Below are positions 1 to 8,073 of a DNA stretch of 10,000 nucleotides, in pieces. How positions within the stretch are numbered: position 1 is the stretch's first letter; every line of letters starts with the position of its first letter. The notes below the pieces were generated by a model, which was not told the origin of the DNA, searched no databases, and worked only from the letters and a program-made list of their open reading frames with translations. The translations under genes and the position numbers were made by a program. Source of the stretch: Hyphochytrium catenoides (taxonomy: Eukaryota; Sar; Hyphochytriomycetes; Hyphochytriales; Hyphochytriaceae); contig FLMG01002830.1 in NCBI GenBank assembly GCA_900088475.1, positions 1 to 10,000 of the forward strand, in the 5' to 3' direction.

Positions 1-690
1 TGACTGACGACAACCTTCCAACTCTCACTTGGCTGCTGGCGCCCTGCTCTTCAACAAGCCAGAAGACAGACCGGGTCTATTCCGTAAGGAAAGACGACAG
101 AGAAGAGATGGGAGAGAGAGAGAGAGAGACGAGATCTTGCTGTGGGCGATGGTGGATGAGACAAGGCCCAAGTGATTGCGGCCACAGGCCACGAAGCAAG
201 GTGAGAAGCTTGGAATGTGATGGCTTCTCTCTTCGCTTTCGGGCCCTCAAATCTCTCTAACGTGATCTCTCTCCTCTCACTTTCCTATTTACTCCTTCTC
301 TTGACCGTACAAAGAGTGTAATAATGTTACTCTGTCTCACTGTAAAAATACTCTGTCTTCATGCCTCTCCCCTCTGTCTCGGTGCCTTCCTCTTTCTTCC
401 TCGCATAATAGCAAGCTCGCTAATCAAGAGGAGGACCAATCCATCAATATGACCAAAACGCTCCCAATCCGTCACTTTCCCATTTCGGTGATTTTGTTCT
501 CCCACAGATGACAGCAAAGAGGAGATGCCGAAACTGTTTTTTACTTCTCAGAATCAGGTAATTTTCGGGTTGGTGCTTTAAGGGGACAAGCGAATCCCTG
601 ACAGCAGCATAAAACTCAAACCTCAGAACAATATGCATGTTTAAAGCTCTCTATTGGCTTACTCTGAACAAGTGAAAGAAGAAAGAGCGC
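1..690. other. No gene identified
   Basis: A plus-strand frame open from 8 to 175 (HLAAGALLFNKPEDRPG, then Arg/Glu-rich from the GA repeat) has a protein-like start, but it has no Met and no clear acceptor. It could be a terminal exon of a gene to the left. The rest is CT/TC-rich with no supported gene. Confidence 0.4.
112..129. repeat. (GA)n microsatellite
   Basis: Nine GA units on the plus strand, the same repeat type as in the carrier introns at the other end of the window. Confidence 0.85.
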
Positions 691-1197
691 AAGAATATTA
701 CTTGGGAATTCTTTGTTCTCTTCCATCTTCTCTCTTCATCATCATTACTATTTATTATCGTTCTTTCTTCTAGCCAGTGCTATCATGTCCGCCACCAGTG
801 ACGATAAAGATCGTCGCTCAGTCCCTTTCTTACTACTGCGCCCACTATTAGTCTGCTTGGTCCCAATCATCAGTGCTTACTTCTTATTTATTATAGTCCT
901 CAGCTCTTTCTTTTATAATTTTATTAATATTAATATCACAACCATCACCCCGCAGAAGACGACAGACAGAGCTCAAAGAATATTACTTAGGAGATTCTTT
1001 GTTCTTCCATCCTCTCTTCAGCATCATTATTTATTATTGTTCTTTCTTTTAGCCAGTGCTATCATGTCCCTTTCTTGCTACCGCGCCCACTATGAGTCTG
1101 CTTGGTCCCAATAATCATCAGTAAGTGCTTGCTTCTTATAGTCCTCAGCTCTTTCTTTATTTCTATATTATCACCACCATCCTCCCGCAGACGACGT
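691..1197. repeat. Diverged tandem duplication, offset about 285 bp
   Basis: AAGAATATTACTT occurs at 691 and 976, each followed by TTCTTTGTTC, then AGCCAGTGCTATCATGTCC, TCTGCTTGGTCCCAAT, TAGTCCTCAGCTCTTTCTT and a CCCGCAGA stretch. Copy 1 runs to about 963 and copy 2 to about 1197, with indels. A 133-codon frame (713-1114) crosses both copies and repeats HHYYLLSFFLLASAIMS in slightly changed form, but its composition reflects TTC/CTT-rich DNA. Confidence 0.8.
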
Positions 1198-1775
1198 GGC
1201 CCACGATGATGATGTCGAAGGCAGTGTCGATACTCGTTCTCTGCTTGGTCCGCCCCTCTTCTTCTTGTTGGTGATGAGGAGGCTCTCTTCCGCACCGGGT
1301 GAGTGATGATGTCTCCACTCTTCTCTGCGTGGTTCCTTTATTATAAGAAGTAGTAATGTCGAGCTTCATAAAACTGTTTGTAGTGAACAACAAATTACTG
1401 TTAGGATTAGTCTACGTCTTCTGCTTCCTGGTTGCTTCCTCTTCTCGCCTTGTTGCTTCTTCAGTCCTCTGCTACTTGCCCTCACAGTACTCCTGCTTGT
1501 TGTTATGATAGTGGACGAAAGAGTTATCATCATCCCATTGACCTGAAGTATTTCTAATATAACAATACCACCACTAATGTGCTCTTTTCCACTATCTGTC
1601 TTCCCTCTTCTTCCTTACGTATGTTTACTATTGTCCATGTGGGCGAGGACATTCTTCTCTTAGTGATGTTAGACAGGTATCAGACTGCAAGGTAGAGAAA
1701 TAAGAGGAAGGATTTTGAACGAAGCTCCCCTACTGATGGTCGTAGTGCAGTAGAAATAGTGTACATATAGTAGAA

Positions 1776-1790
1776 GCAGCAGCAGCAGGA
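1776..1790. repeat. Short AGC triplet repeat
   Basis: Four to five AGC/CAG units within a region of mixed triplet-rich sequence. Confidence 0.7.
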
Positions 1791-1817
1791 ACCACAAAGC
1801 TCTTTGTCTAAGAAGCT

Positions 1818-1837
1818 CCCCCCCCACCCCCCACCCC
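1818..1837. repeat. C-rich tract (G-quadruplex/i-motif candidate)
   Basis: Runs of eight, six and four C separated by single A on the plus strand. The minus strand has 18 G in 20 bases. Confidence 0.7.
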
Positions 1838-2256
1838 TTCTCCTCTCCTAACAGAGGGAGTTAAAGCGTTCAACAAGGAGTCAACTCCCCTCATAGAAAT
1901 ATCCTTGCCTGAAGACTAAAACATAAAGTTATGTGCGGTGCAGCCGGCGGAAGTTTGCCAAGACCACAAACGGACTGCTAGAGTTAGTTTGCTCTTCTTG
2001 CTTGTTTTGATAACCTTCTTCTTCAGTGTTATTGATGAGGTTTGCTCCTCGATCCTATTCTTGCTTTGGTGCTTGGAGGAGGCATCTCCTGGTCACCTTA
2101 GGGTACCGCAGCAGCAAAAAAAGAACAAAACGCGTGCCCTTTTGTGGTCTTCTCAGCAGACTTCTCCGGCGGCCCGGCCGCGCCGTGCTCAGGAATCTAC
2201 AATATCTTGGTTGAACCATCATAATGAATGAAGATCAGGAGATGAGAAACAGCCGC

Positions 2257-2271
2257 CATCATCATCATCAT
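2257..2271. repeat. Short CAT triplet repeat
   Basis: Five CAT units; CAA-rich sequence follows at about 2373-2398. Confidence 0.75.
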
Positions 2272-2694
2272 TAATTCTTCAATGAGTTCATGATGATGGA
2301 CATCATGCTGGCAATTATTTTTTTATTCGTTATAATACTATGGTTATGGCAGCAGCAATAATGACCGCGCTCAACAACAACAACTAATAAAAGATCAACA
2401 ACATCACTCCTCTCTCTGTAAGAGGAAGAAACGCTAAGGCCAAGGCCAAGGGCCCACCGTGGTTTGGTGGGAATATAAAGACTGGCTTAACGCTCTGTCT
2501 CACATACAACAACTAACATGTTCGTCGGCAGTTCAAAAAAGATGATCAACCCCCTGTCCGACACAGGACGACACCCGTCACTTCCCCCAGGAGTAGACAG
2601 TTGTCTCCATACAGAAACTCTCAGCTGGAAAGCTTCTACAGTAAATGTTAGGCAATCGGCATTTCCTAGGCTTCACAATATCTCCACACACCGA

Positions 2695-2924
2695 ATGAGT
2701 AATGAGTACATGATGAGTGGGTTATGAGTGAGTATTGGGCTTTTCTGTGTACACGAGTACCTCCTGTTCTATGAGTACTGGTTACTCATAGAGCCTCCCC
2801 TATGAGTATGAGTGTACAATGTACTCGTGAGTACTTTTAAGCCCTCCTATGAGTAGGCTATGAGTTAAGATGAGGCGTAGGCCATGAGTAAAATAATGAG
2901 TAGGCTATGAGTAGCCTGATGAGT
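2695..2924. repeat. Array of ATGAGT motifs at about 11-12 bp spacing
   Basis: ATGAGT starts at 2695, 2702, 2713, 2724, 2771, 2802, 2808, 2849, 2860, 2884, 2896, 2907 and 2919, with one inverted copy at 2784-2789. Many are followed by A or AGGC, giving a degenerate unit near TAGGCTATGAG. GTACTC-GT-GAGTAC lies at 2821-2834. Confidence 0.8.
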
Positions 2925-3589
2925 AAAGGACTAGCTAGATAATGACTGTTAAGTTAGTAAGCTGTTGAGGCGGCGGTCTTCTGAGAAGACAATGACGAAG
3001 GAAGGATGACTACAGTGCTGGCTGAGGGCATAGTTCTAGTCGTAGAAGTTAGAGGAGAAGAAAATCTGCAGCTAGTAGGGGCATTATTTATCGGTTGCTG
3101 CTGAAGAACGACGACGAGGAGGCGAGGGAGGACGCCAACAAGCAGGAGATGAAGACTACTGCTGGTTGTTACTTGTCTTTTGCCTGTTCTTCGAAGATGC
3201 TCCTCGTCGGCTCCATTTCTTATTATGGAGAGTGCAACCATTGAAGAACCAGAACTGCAGAAAGAAGAATAATGCGATCATCCACTCATGGAGTGGAAGA
3301 AGAGGAGAAGCATCATCAGGCACTAGGTGCGTCTTCTTCGTCTTCTCATAGTCTTCTTCTTCTTCGACGCTTCGCTCTCCTCCTTTCTCTCAGTCATCCT
3401 AACAAAATCATTGTTCCTCCTACTATGTACCTGTTGTTATCTTCTCATGTCATGCCAGTCCCTTCCTTTCTTCCAAATTGGTGGCTCTTTTTATTTAACT
3501 TCTTTTGTACATCCTGGGCATTCAAGGGCTAGTAGTGATAATAAGAATGATTATGATTCCCCTCCATTACCCGCCACACTCTTCATTCA
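2925..3589. other. No gene identified; CTT/GAA-rich sequence
   Basis: Several frames of 60-96 codons overlap on both strands (for example 2954-3241 minus, 3327-3617 plus). None has protein-like composition beyond the Leu/Ser/Phe bias expected of CTT/TTC-rich DNA. Confidence 0.5.
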
Positions 3590-3885
3590 TCGTTGCTGCT
3601 GGCAGCAGGTGGTATGATGATGCTACTAAGCATAGTAGCATGACGATGAAGCCAGAGGACAGAGATAAAGGAATGATCGATGAACTCATTATCGTGATGA
3701 TGTCGCCGCTATCTGCGTTAGCTGACAGGCAAACTGATCATCGTTGCTGGCAGCAGGTGGTATGATGATGCTACTAAGCATAGTAGCATGACGATGAAGC
3801 CAGAGGACAGAGACAAAGGAATGATCGATGAACTCATTATCGTGATGATGTCGCCGCTATCTGCGTTAGCTGACAGGCAAACTGA
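3590..3885. repeat. Near-perfect 148-bp tandem duplication
   Basis: Two copies (about 3590-3737 and 3738-3885) run from the TGGCAGCAGGTGG stretch to GCTGACAGGCAAACTGA. I found one substitution (T at 3666, C at 3814), plus a three-base GCT difference at the left edge. Each copy holds an 8-bp inverted repeat, ATGCTACT/AGTAGCAT, with a 6-base loop (3620-3641 and 3768-3789). Confidence 0.92.
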
Positions 3886-4035
3886 ATAATAGTAGTATCA
3901 AAGTGACCAGCGAGAACGACCGGGGTTAAAGCACCTATGACAAGAAATGCTCGCCCAGCTGCTTGTTGCTTTTGGGGCGATGACTCATTTCTTTTGGTTT
4001 ATGTGTCAGTAGGCGGCTGATGGCGGTGCCTTACA

Positions 4036-4230
4036 TCATTCATCATCTATGCCTAATAAGGAGAAGAGATCAAAGTCGTCATCAATGTCCTCTGCGAAAA
4101 ACATGGAGTCAGACTCGTTATCACATGCTGCGTCATTGGGCGAGATGGCAGTGACAGGATTGGCGATATCATCATAGCGCTTGGGAATAAACTTGGCTCT
4201 CCCGCCTGGCGTTTGCTGGACGTCTTTCAT
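4036..4230 (-). CDS. Likely C-terminal exon of an acidic protein of unknown function
   Basis: This is a 64-codon open stretch from ATG at 4230 to TGA at 4036. It begins with KDVQQTPGGRAKFIPKRYDD and ends in a very acidic Phe-containing tail (FAEDIDDDFDLFSLLGIDDE). Possible acceptors (GAGAG, GACAG) lie just upstream, so the ATG may be internal to an exon. Composition matches the Asp/Glu-rich blocks upstream on the same strand, which suggests one gene. Acidic tails with Phe/Leu resemble interaction or activation segments, but no domain was recognised. It could also stand alone or be a relic. Confidence 0.4.
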   Translation of the reverse strand: MKDVQQTPGGRAKFIPKRYDDIANPVTAISPNDAACDNESDSMFFAEDIDDDFDLFSLLGIDDE

Positions 4231-4335
4231 CTCTGTCTCTCAAGAGGAAGCACAATCATTCTAAAGCACTAGCGATGAACTCTCTAGAGGAGAAAGAGAG
4301 ACCTATTCCGTTGAGCTCCGCTGATATTTGGAGGG

Positions 4336-4542
4336 CTATGCAATGGCCTCCCGCTGACGACAGACGTTGAAGATTCCTGCGATGACCATCAATCTGTCTC
4401 TCTCGTCTGCTCCACCTTCTATGGCCTCCACGTCCTCCTCAGCATCGCTCGCTTCCGTCTCCTCGATGATCGTCGATGAAATAGCCAAAGAAGCATCATC
4501 ATCCTCTAGGCTGTCGTCGCCTCCTCTCGTTCCGTAGCATTC
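4336..4542 (-). CDS. Acidic open block, probable exon of the same unknown gene
   Basis: A 68-codon stretch without stop, rich in Asp, Glu, Ser and Ala (DDSLEDDDASLAISS, then IIEETEASDAEEDVEAIEGG). It overlaps the 3' part of the next block in a different frame. It joins neither neighbour by a clean GT-AG intron. From 4379 down, the neighbour's frame reopens (QESSTSVVSGRPLHSPPNIS). This could be an exon with an undetected border, a one-base sequence error, or a pseudogene frameshift. Confidence 0.3.
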   Translation of the reverse strand, partial: ECYGTRGGDDSLEDDDASLAISSTIIEETEASDAEEDVEAIEGGADERDRLMVIAGIFNVCRQREAIA

Positions 4543-4805
4543 TTATCCACAACGGGGACAGGAAGGTCGTCCCCAACATTCTTATTCTCAGTGACTCTGC
4601 AGCCCATGTTTTCCTTGACAGTCTCGAGCGAGAGTATGGATTGATTTTCTCCGTATTCGAGGAGGGACGTATGTCTCCCTGTTCAGATAGCGGCAGACAA
4701 TCGTTAGGGAAAGTGCTTGCATACCCTTCTTCTCATCTCGTCGCTCATCCTGAGCTTGAGCGCTGTGCGTGAGTTTCGTAAAGAGCTCTTTTGAGGTGAA
4801 GCTAC
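4506..4805 (-). CDS. Two probable exons with a 46-nt intron, unknown hydrophilic protein
   Basis: Exon 4725-4805 follows TCTTATAG and encodes SFTSKELFTKLTHSAQAQDE, then RRDEKK. It splices in phase over 4679-4724 (GTATGC to GAACAG, with CTAACG at 4702-4707) to 4678. The second part reads RHTSLLEYGENQSILSLETV, then KENMGCRVTENKNVG and a Glu-rich end, to TAG at 4506-4508. Phase agreement and the branch-point motif support the intron. The protein is hydrophilic with no recognised domain. Confidence 0.4.
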
Positions 4806-5054
4806 CTATAAGATAAGTATACAGGTGTCGGAGTAGTGATGAAGCTCCACACAGGAGCACAGCCTGAAGGCACAAAGTATCCGTCACGCTTGGCCACAAG
4901 GGATTTTTGGATAACTGGGCAATCAAGGATACTTTGTGCCGCCAGACTTTGCTTCTGTGTAATGCTGCGTGTGACGCTCTGGGATGCAGATCTCACCTGC
5001 TACCATCCAGGCGCTTCATCTTTGTTCCTTATGGCAGCTTCAACACTGGTGGAG
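4802..5054 (-). CDS. Open frame with one internal TAG, probable exon(s) of the same unknown gene
   Basis: From 5054 the frame encodes STSVEAAIRNKDEAPGW, meets TAG, then stays open to 4802, including TRSITQKQSLAAQSILD and KRDGYFVPSGCAPVWSF. GTAGCA and GTGAGA donors flank the TAG, but no good intron removes it in frame. The next block uses a different frame. A donor inside this block joined to the acceptor before 4805 could restore the frame (for example at the Arg codon of AKRDG), but donor strength is poor. Gene with unresolved introns, or pseudogene. Confidence 0.3.
4869..4940. repeat. 14-bp perfect inverted repeat, 44-bp spacer
   Basis: GGCACAAAGTATCC at 4869-4882 and its exact complement GGATACTTTGTGCC at 4927-4940. 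It lies inside a coding-looking minus-strand block. Confidence 0.9.
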
Positions 5055-5112
5055 CTATCGCGAGCGCGTAGCTTCCCGAGGTATAGAGTGCGAAGAGAAA
5101 CAGGGGCTATTC

Positions 5113-5286
5113 TTACCACCTTTGTCGGCGGAGACAATCAGCTAGTGAAGCCGCGTTGATAGAGTTAGGCACCAAGAGTGGGCCTTCAGATAGTCACATC
5201 TTTTCTATGACCCATCCGTCCCCGGAGAAGGCAGGAAATAGATCATTCCCTGCATCAAGACTGTCATTCGAAGACATCGGCTGCAT
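5113..5286 (-). CDS. Probable first exon region of the unknown gene, one internal TGA
   Basis: ATG at 5286 opens MQPMSSNDSLDAGNDLFPAF, then SGDGWVIEKM, then TGA (5194-5196). The same frame continues as LSEGPLLVPNSINAASLADC up to a strong donor at 5116 (GTAAGA). From there a 62-nt intron to GCGATAG (5055) gives a phase-matched join to the block starting at 5054. The in-frame TGA is the problem: it may be a mutation, an error or an undetected border. No domain was recognised. Confidence 0.3.
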
Positions 5287-5361
5287 AATCTCAAGATGGG
5301 GACGCCATTCCTGTCCCGTCGTGAATCATAATGCCGCGGAAGGAGAGGAGAGGACGGCAGC

Positions 5362-5619
5362 CTAGAGGTTTGCTGCTGCTTCTTCGGCTATCTCATCGGC
5401 GATCCTCAAGGATACGGAAGCAATCCTGGGCAGGAGGAGGAGGCAACGGAAGAAGGAGGAGAGAAGAGAACGATCGGCTGATGATGACCATCCCAGCAAT
5501 GTTCGATGTCCGCCCTCAGCAGGGTAAAGCTGGCCTTCGGCAATCGGGACATGGGGCATCTTGGGGGCAACAAGCGAGCCAACAACCTCCAACTCTTGTC
5601 CCCAAGGATAATGCCCATA
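5362..5619 (-). CDS. Probable terminal exon of a second unknown gene
   Basis: After CCCATAG a phase-0 open stretch of 86 codons runs to TAG at 5362. It encodes YGHYPWGQELEVVGSLVAPK, then MPHVPIAEGQLYPAEGGHRT, a Ser/Leu-rich part, and RIADEIAEEAAANL. A 63-nt segment (5426-5488, GTCATC to GCCCAG) may be an in-frame intron and would join LLGW to IASVSL. No domain was recognised. A 109-codon plus-strand frame (5331-5660) overlaps it but has Arg/Gly-rich composition and looks less like protein. Confidence 0.35.
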   Translation of the reverse strand, partial: YGHYPWGQELEVVGSLVAPKMPHVPIAEGQLYPAEGGHRTLLGWSSSADRSLLSSFFRCLLLLPRIASVSLRIADEIAEEAAANL

Positions 5620-5630
5620 CTATGGGCGGT

Positions 5631-5686
5631 GGGCGGTCGATAAGATCGGACCAGGTGTGAGAGGACCAGCGGAGCGGGCGGTCGAT
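5631..5686. repeat. 11-bp direct repeat
   Basis: GGGCGGTCGAT occurs at 5631-5641 and 5676-5686, 45 bases apart, in a probable intron. Confidence 0.7.
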
Positions 5687-5718
5687 GGAGTTGTTGCCCT
5701 CCCTAGAGCTCATCTTAC

Positions 5719-5819
5719 CTCGCAGCGTAAAGATGAGGTCAGAAAGCAGCATACTAAAGGCACTGCTTGAGAAGATGGAGAAGAGGAAGCAGATGTTGTA
5801 GCCCAGGAAGACTCGGATG
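5719..5819 (-). CDS. Probable internal exon of the second unknown gene
   Basis: It lies between ACTCACAG and a strong donor GAG|GTAAGA. Two frames are open. One reads IRVFLGYNICFLFSIFSSSA, which looks like a membrane helix. The other is Ser-rich (SESSWATTSASSSPSSQ). Only the Ser-rich frame joins 5619 in phase through the GTAAGA...CCCATAG intron (5620-5718), so the protein identity stays open. Confidence 0.3.
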
Positions 5820-6318
5820 CTGTGAGTATGAGCAATAGCCTGCTTTCTTTTGCCAGGGCGGTAGGGATGCAAGTTTGGCCCACACAGTGGAGAAGCAAGC
5901 ACAAACAGGGAGCGAGGTCTTCTATTATCTTACGGTCGATGCTTTCCCTCGCTTGACCCACAAACACTCTATGGTAAGATGCCACAGGAAATCACGGGCA
6001 GAGAGGAAGGGACTCTTCTCCTTCCACAAAGAGGAAACAAGCTGAGATCTAAGGGCAGTTCGAGTTGCACTTTATGGAAGGGAGAGGAACGAGCTAAGGC
6101 GCAAGCACAAAGAGGAGAAGTACCAGCACGGCCGCCCTGGATTGGCGCGAAGGTGAGCGGAGAACAAGCCAGCTGAGGCACGGCTTCTCGCTCTGAGCTT
6201 CGTTCTATTGCATCTCTTCACCACATGGACAGGCAGTATGTTTACCAGTGAGCACGGAGAAGAATATGCATCCTCAGAATAAGTGTAAGAGACGGCACTT
6301 AGGGAGAGAACTCCTGGA
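5820..6318. other. Unresolved stretch between the carrier gene and the next coding blocks
   Basis: The minus strand is open in more than one frame (for example HRVFVGQARESIDRKIIEDL ending about 5925, and a frame across 6110-6300 with YTYSEDAYSS). It holds donor-like sites GTAAGA near 5931 and GTAAAC near 6245. It may hold the carrier 3' UTR and the 5' exons of the next gene; no model is secure. Confidence 0.3.
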
Positions 6319-6448
6319 CTAAAACAAAGGATGGGAGCTAAAGAAGGACTTGAAGCGCTCATAGAGAGACATTGTGATGGCCGTAGACGGCGCATGGAAG
6401 AGCATCCGAGCTCCTGCGCCTCTAAAGAGCGCCCGGTAGCCTTCATGC
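6319..6448 (-). CDS. SLC25 gene last exon: EG motif, helix 6, stop
   Basis: The acceptor GGCTTTAG follows a CTAAT branch-like site. It encodes HEGYRALFRGAGARMLFHAP, then STAITMSLYERFK and a short tail before TAG (6319-6321). The Arg of GARM sits where many SLC25 carriers place a substrate-contact Arg in helix 6 (family knowledge; residue role inferred). No clear AATAAA polyadenylation signal was found just downstream. Confidence 0.94.
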
Positions 6449-7510
6449 CTAAAGCCAGGCAAGGGGCATTAGAAATTGGCATGATGGACAGAGAGAGAGA
6501 GAAGAGAATGACAGAGAGCGAAAGAGAGAGAAAGAAATGAAGAGCCAGAGGACGAGAGAGAATATAAAGGAGAGAAACAGAAGAGGGAGATCAAGCGTAA
6601 AGACGTGAGGATGATACCTCATGATCGCAGAGAGAGGGAGATATAGAAAGCGAGAGGAAGGAAAAGCGAGAAAGAAATGAAGAGCAAGAGCAAGAGAGAG
6701 GTTCAGAAAGATGAGAAAGAGAAGAGGAAGAACAAGAGTAAAGACGTCAGGACGGTACCTCATGATCTTCATGAGTCCATCTAATGTCCCTGTATAATGG
6801 TCCTGTGCCGCAGTTATCACTGCTTCTCTCGCCCGAACTCCTCTCTGAACCTGAAGACGGAGCTTCACAAGGTCCAACGGGTTTGTGATGAAAGAAGCCG
6901 CGGCGCCAGCAGCAGCGGAGCTACCGATGACATGGAGAGAGAAAAGGAGAGAGGAGACACAACACGTGAGAGCAGGAGAGGTGAGGGGCGGAAAGAGGAT
7001 AAAGAAAAATAGAACTGCAAGTGAAAGAGACTGACAAATCAAGGAGATAAGAGAGGCTAAAGTGAAAGCTGGGAAAGCGCCGAGGGAGAGAGATAAGAGA
7101 ATGATGACGCCAAGGTATCAGAGAAAGAAAAGAGAGAGAGCATGGGAAAGTGACACAGCTGAGAGAGAGAGCTAAGAGAGAGAGAGAGAGTGTGTCAAAG
7201 CATCTGAGCCAATTCCCTAATTTAACCCGTCTCCACCGCTTACCTTGAAAGCAGCAGAGGAAAGGGGACATCGTCAGCAGTGGAACCATGAGAGAGAGAA
7301 ACTGAAGCTTTCTTGAGCTCTTCGTAGAAGAGGAAGTAGAGGGCTGAGAAAGGCCCAAAAGAGAGGAGAGTGGCCATGTAGCCCTAGAACAAGAGAGGCA
7401 GAGCTGCGCGTTAGAAAGAGGAAGATGGCTCTCCATCCTTGAGCGTTTTGCTGGGCTTTACGTGCCCCAAAACAGCTTCTCAATTTTTTCTTTGTGAGAA
7501 CCCACTCTCT

Positions 7511-7546
<36 letters not shown>

Positions 7547-7863
7547 TTCTCAGCGTGGTCTCTGGCTTCTCTCTCTCTTTCTGTCCCTCTATTCTCTCTC
7601 CTTCGAATCCCTCAGTTTCTATAGGGCGAACCTTATAGATTCCTCTGATCCCCTCGTGCTGCGCGATGGTGCGGACAGCATGGACCGTTCCTCTGTAGCT
7701 CACAGCGCTGTCTGTCCCTTTGCTCTGCACCTGCAGGCGCTCTTTGATAACATCCACAGGGACCCACACCACACAGCTGGAGAGGTTCACGCAAAGACAA
7801 AGAGAGGAAGAGAGAAAGCGGGACGTTAAGTCGTTTGAAAGAAGTGAGAGGAGGAGAGTGAGT

Positions 7864-7895
<32 letters not shown>

Positions 7896-8038
7896 TCGTT
7901 TCCGGATGACTGTAGGACAGAGAGTTTATCGCGGGAAGCGGAAGTGGAGGGCGGAAAATAAAGTGGCTTTTAAGGGCTAGAGCAAGAGAACGAAGGGTGT
8001 GAAATGCAACGAAAGAAAGAGAGAGAGAGAAGGGGAAG

Positions 8039-8073
<35 letters not shown>

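Larger units (their letters stand above)
1198..2694. other. Intergenic, triplet- and TTC/CTT-rich; no gene identified
   Basis: It contains the C-rich tract and short AGC, CAT and CAA repeats. CCCACC/GGTGGG (2453-2458 and 2466-2471) forms a small hairpin next to TATAAAG at 2474, 44 bases before an ATG at 2518. The 69-codon frame there runs into the ATGAGT array and has no recognisable protein. Confidence 0.5.

Noticed and set aside
713-1114. 133-codon plus-strand frame with hydrophobic repeats
   Set aside because: It spans two diverged copies of a non-coding tandem repeat. Composition follows TTC/CTT-rich DNA and no signal or domain is convincing.
2518-2727. 69-codon plus-strand frame with an upstream TATAAAG
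   Set aside because: No protein-like pattern; its end lies in the ATGAGT array. TATAAAG by chance is common in such DNA.
2695-2924. CRISPR-like array
   Set aside because: Units are 6-12 bases, degenerate and without unique spacers of even length; the genome is eukaryotic.
3272-3765. Overlapping plus-strand frames rich in Leu, Phe and Ser
   Set aside because: Three frames are open at once in pyrimidine-rich sequence, and one runs into the 148-bp repeat, whose length breaks any frame.
4836-5159. 107-codon plus-strand frame
   Set aside because: The opposite strand has phase-matched splice sites and more protein-like text. The plus frame has high Arg/Cys and no recognisable feature. Not fully excluded.
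4036-5286. Alternative genetic code (TGA/TAG read as amino acids) to explain in-frame stops
   Set aside because: The carrier gene ends cleanly at TAG and needs no recoding. Two stops plus frame changes fit decay, error or missed introns better.
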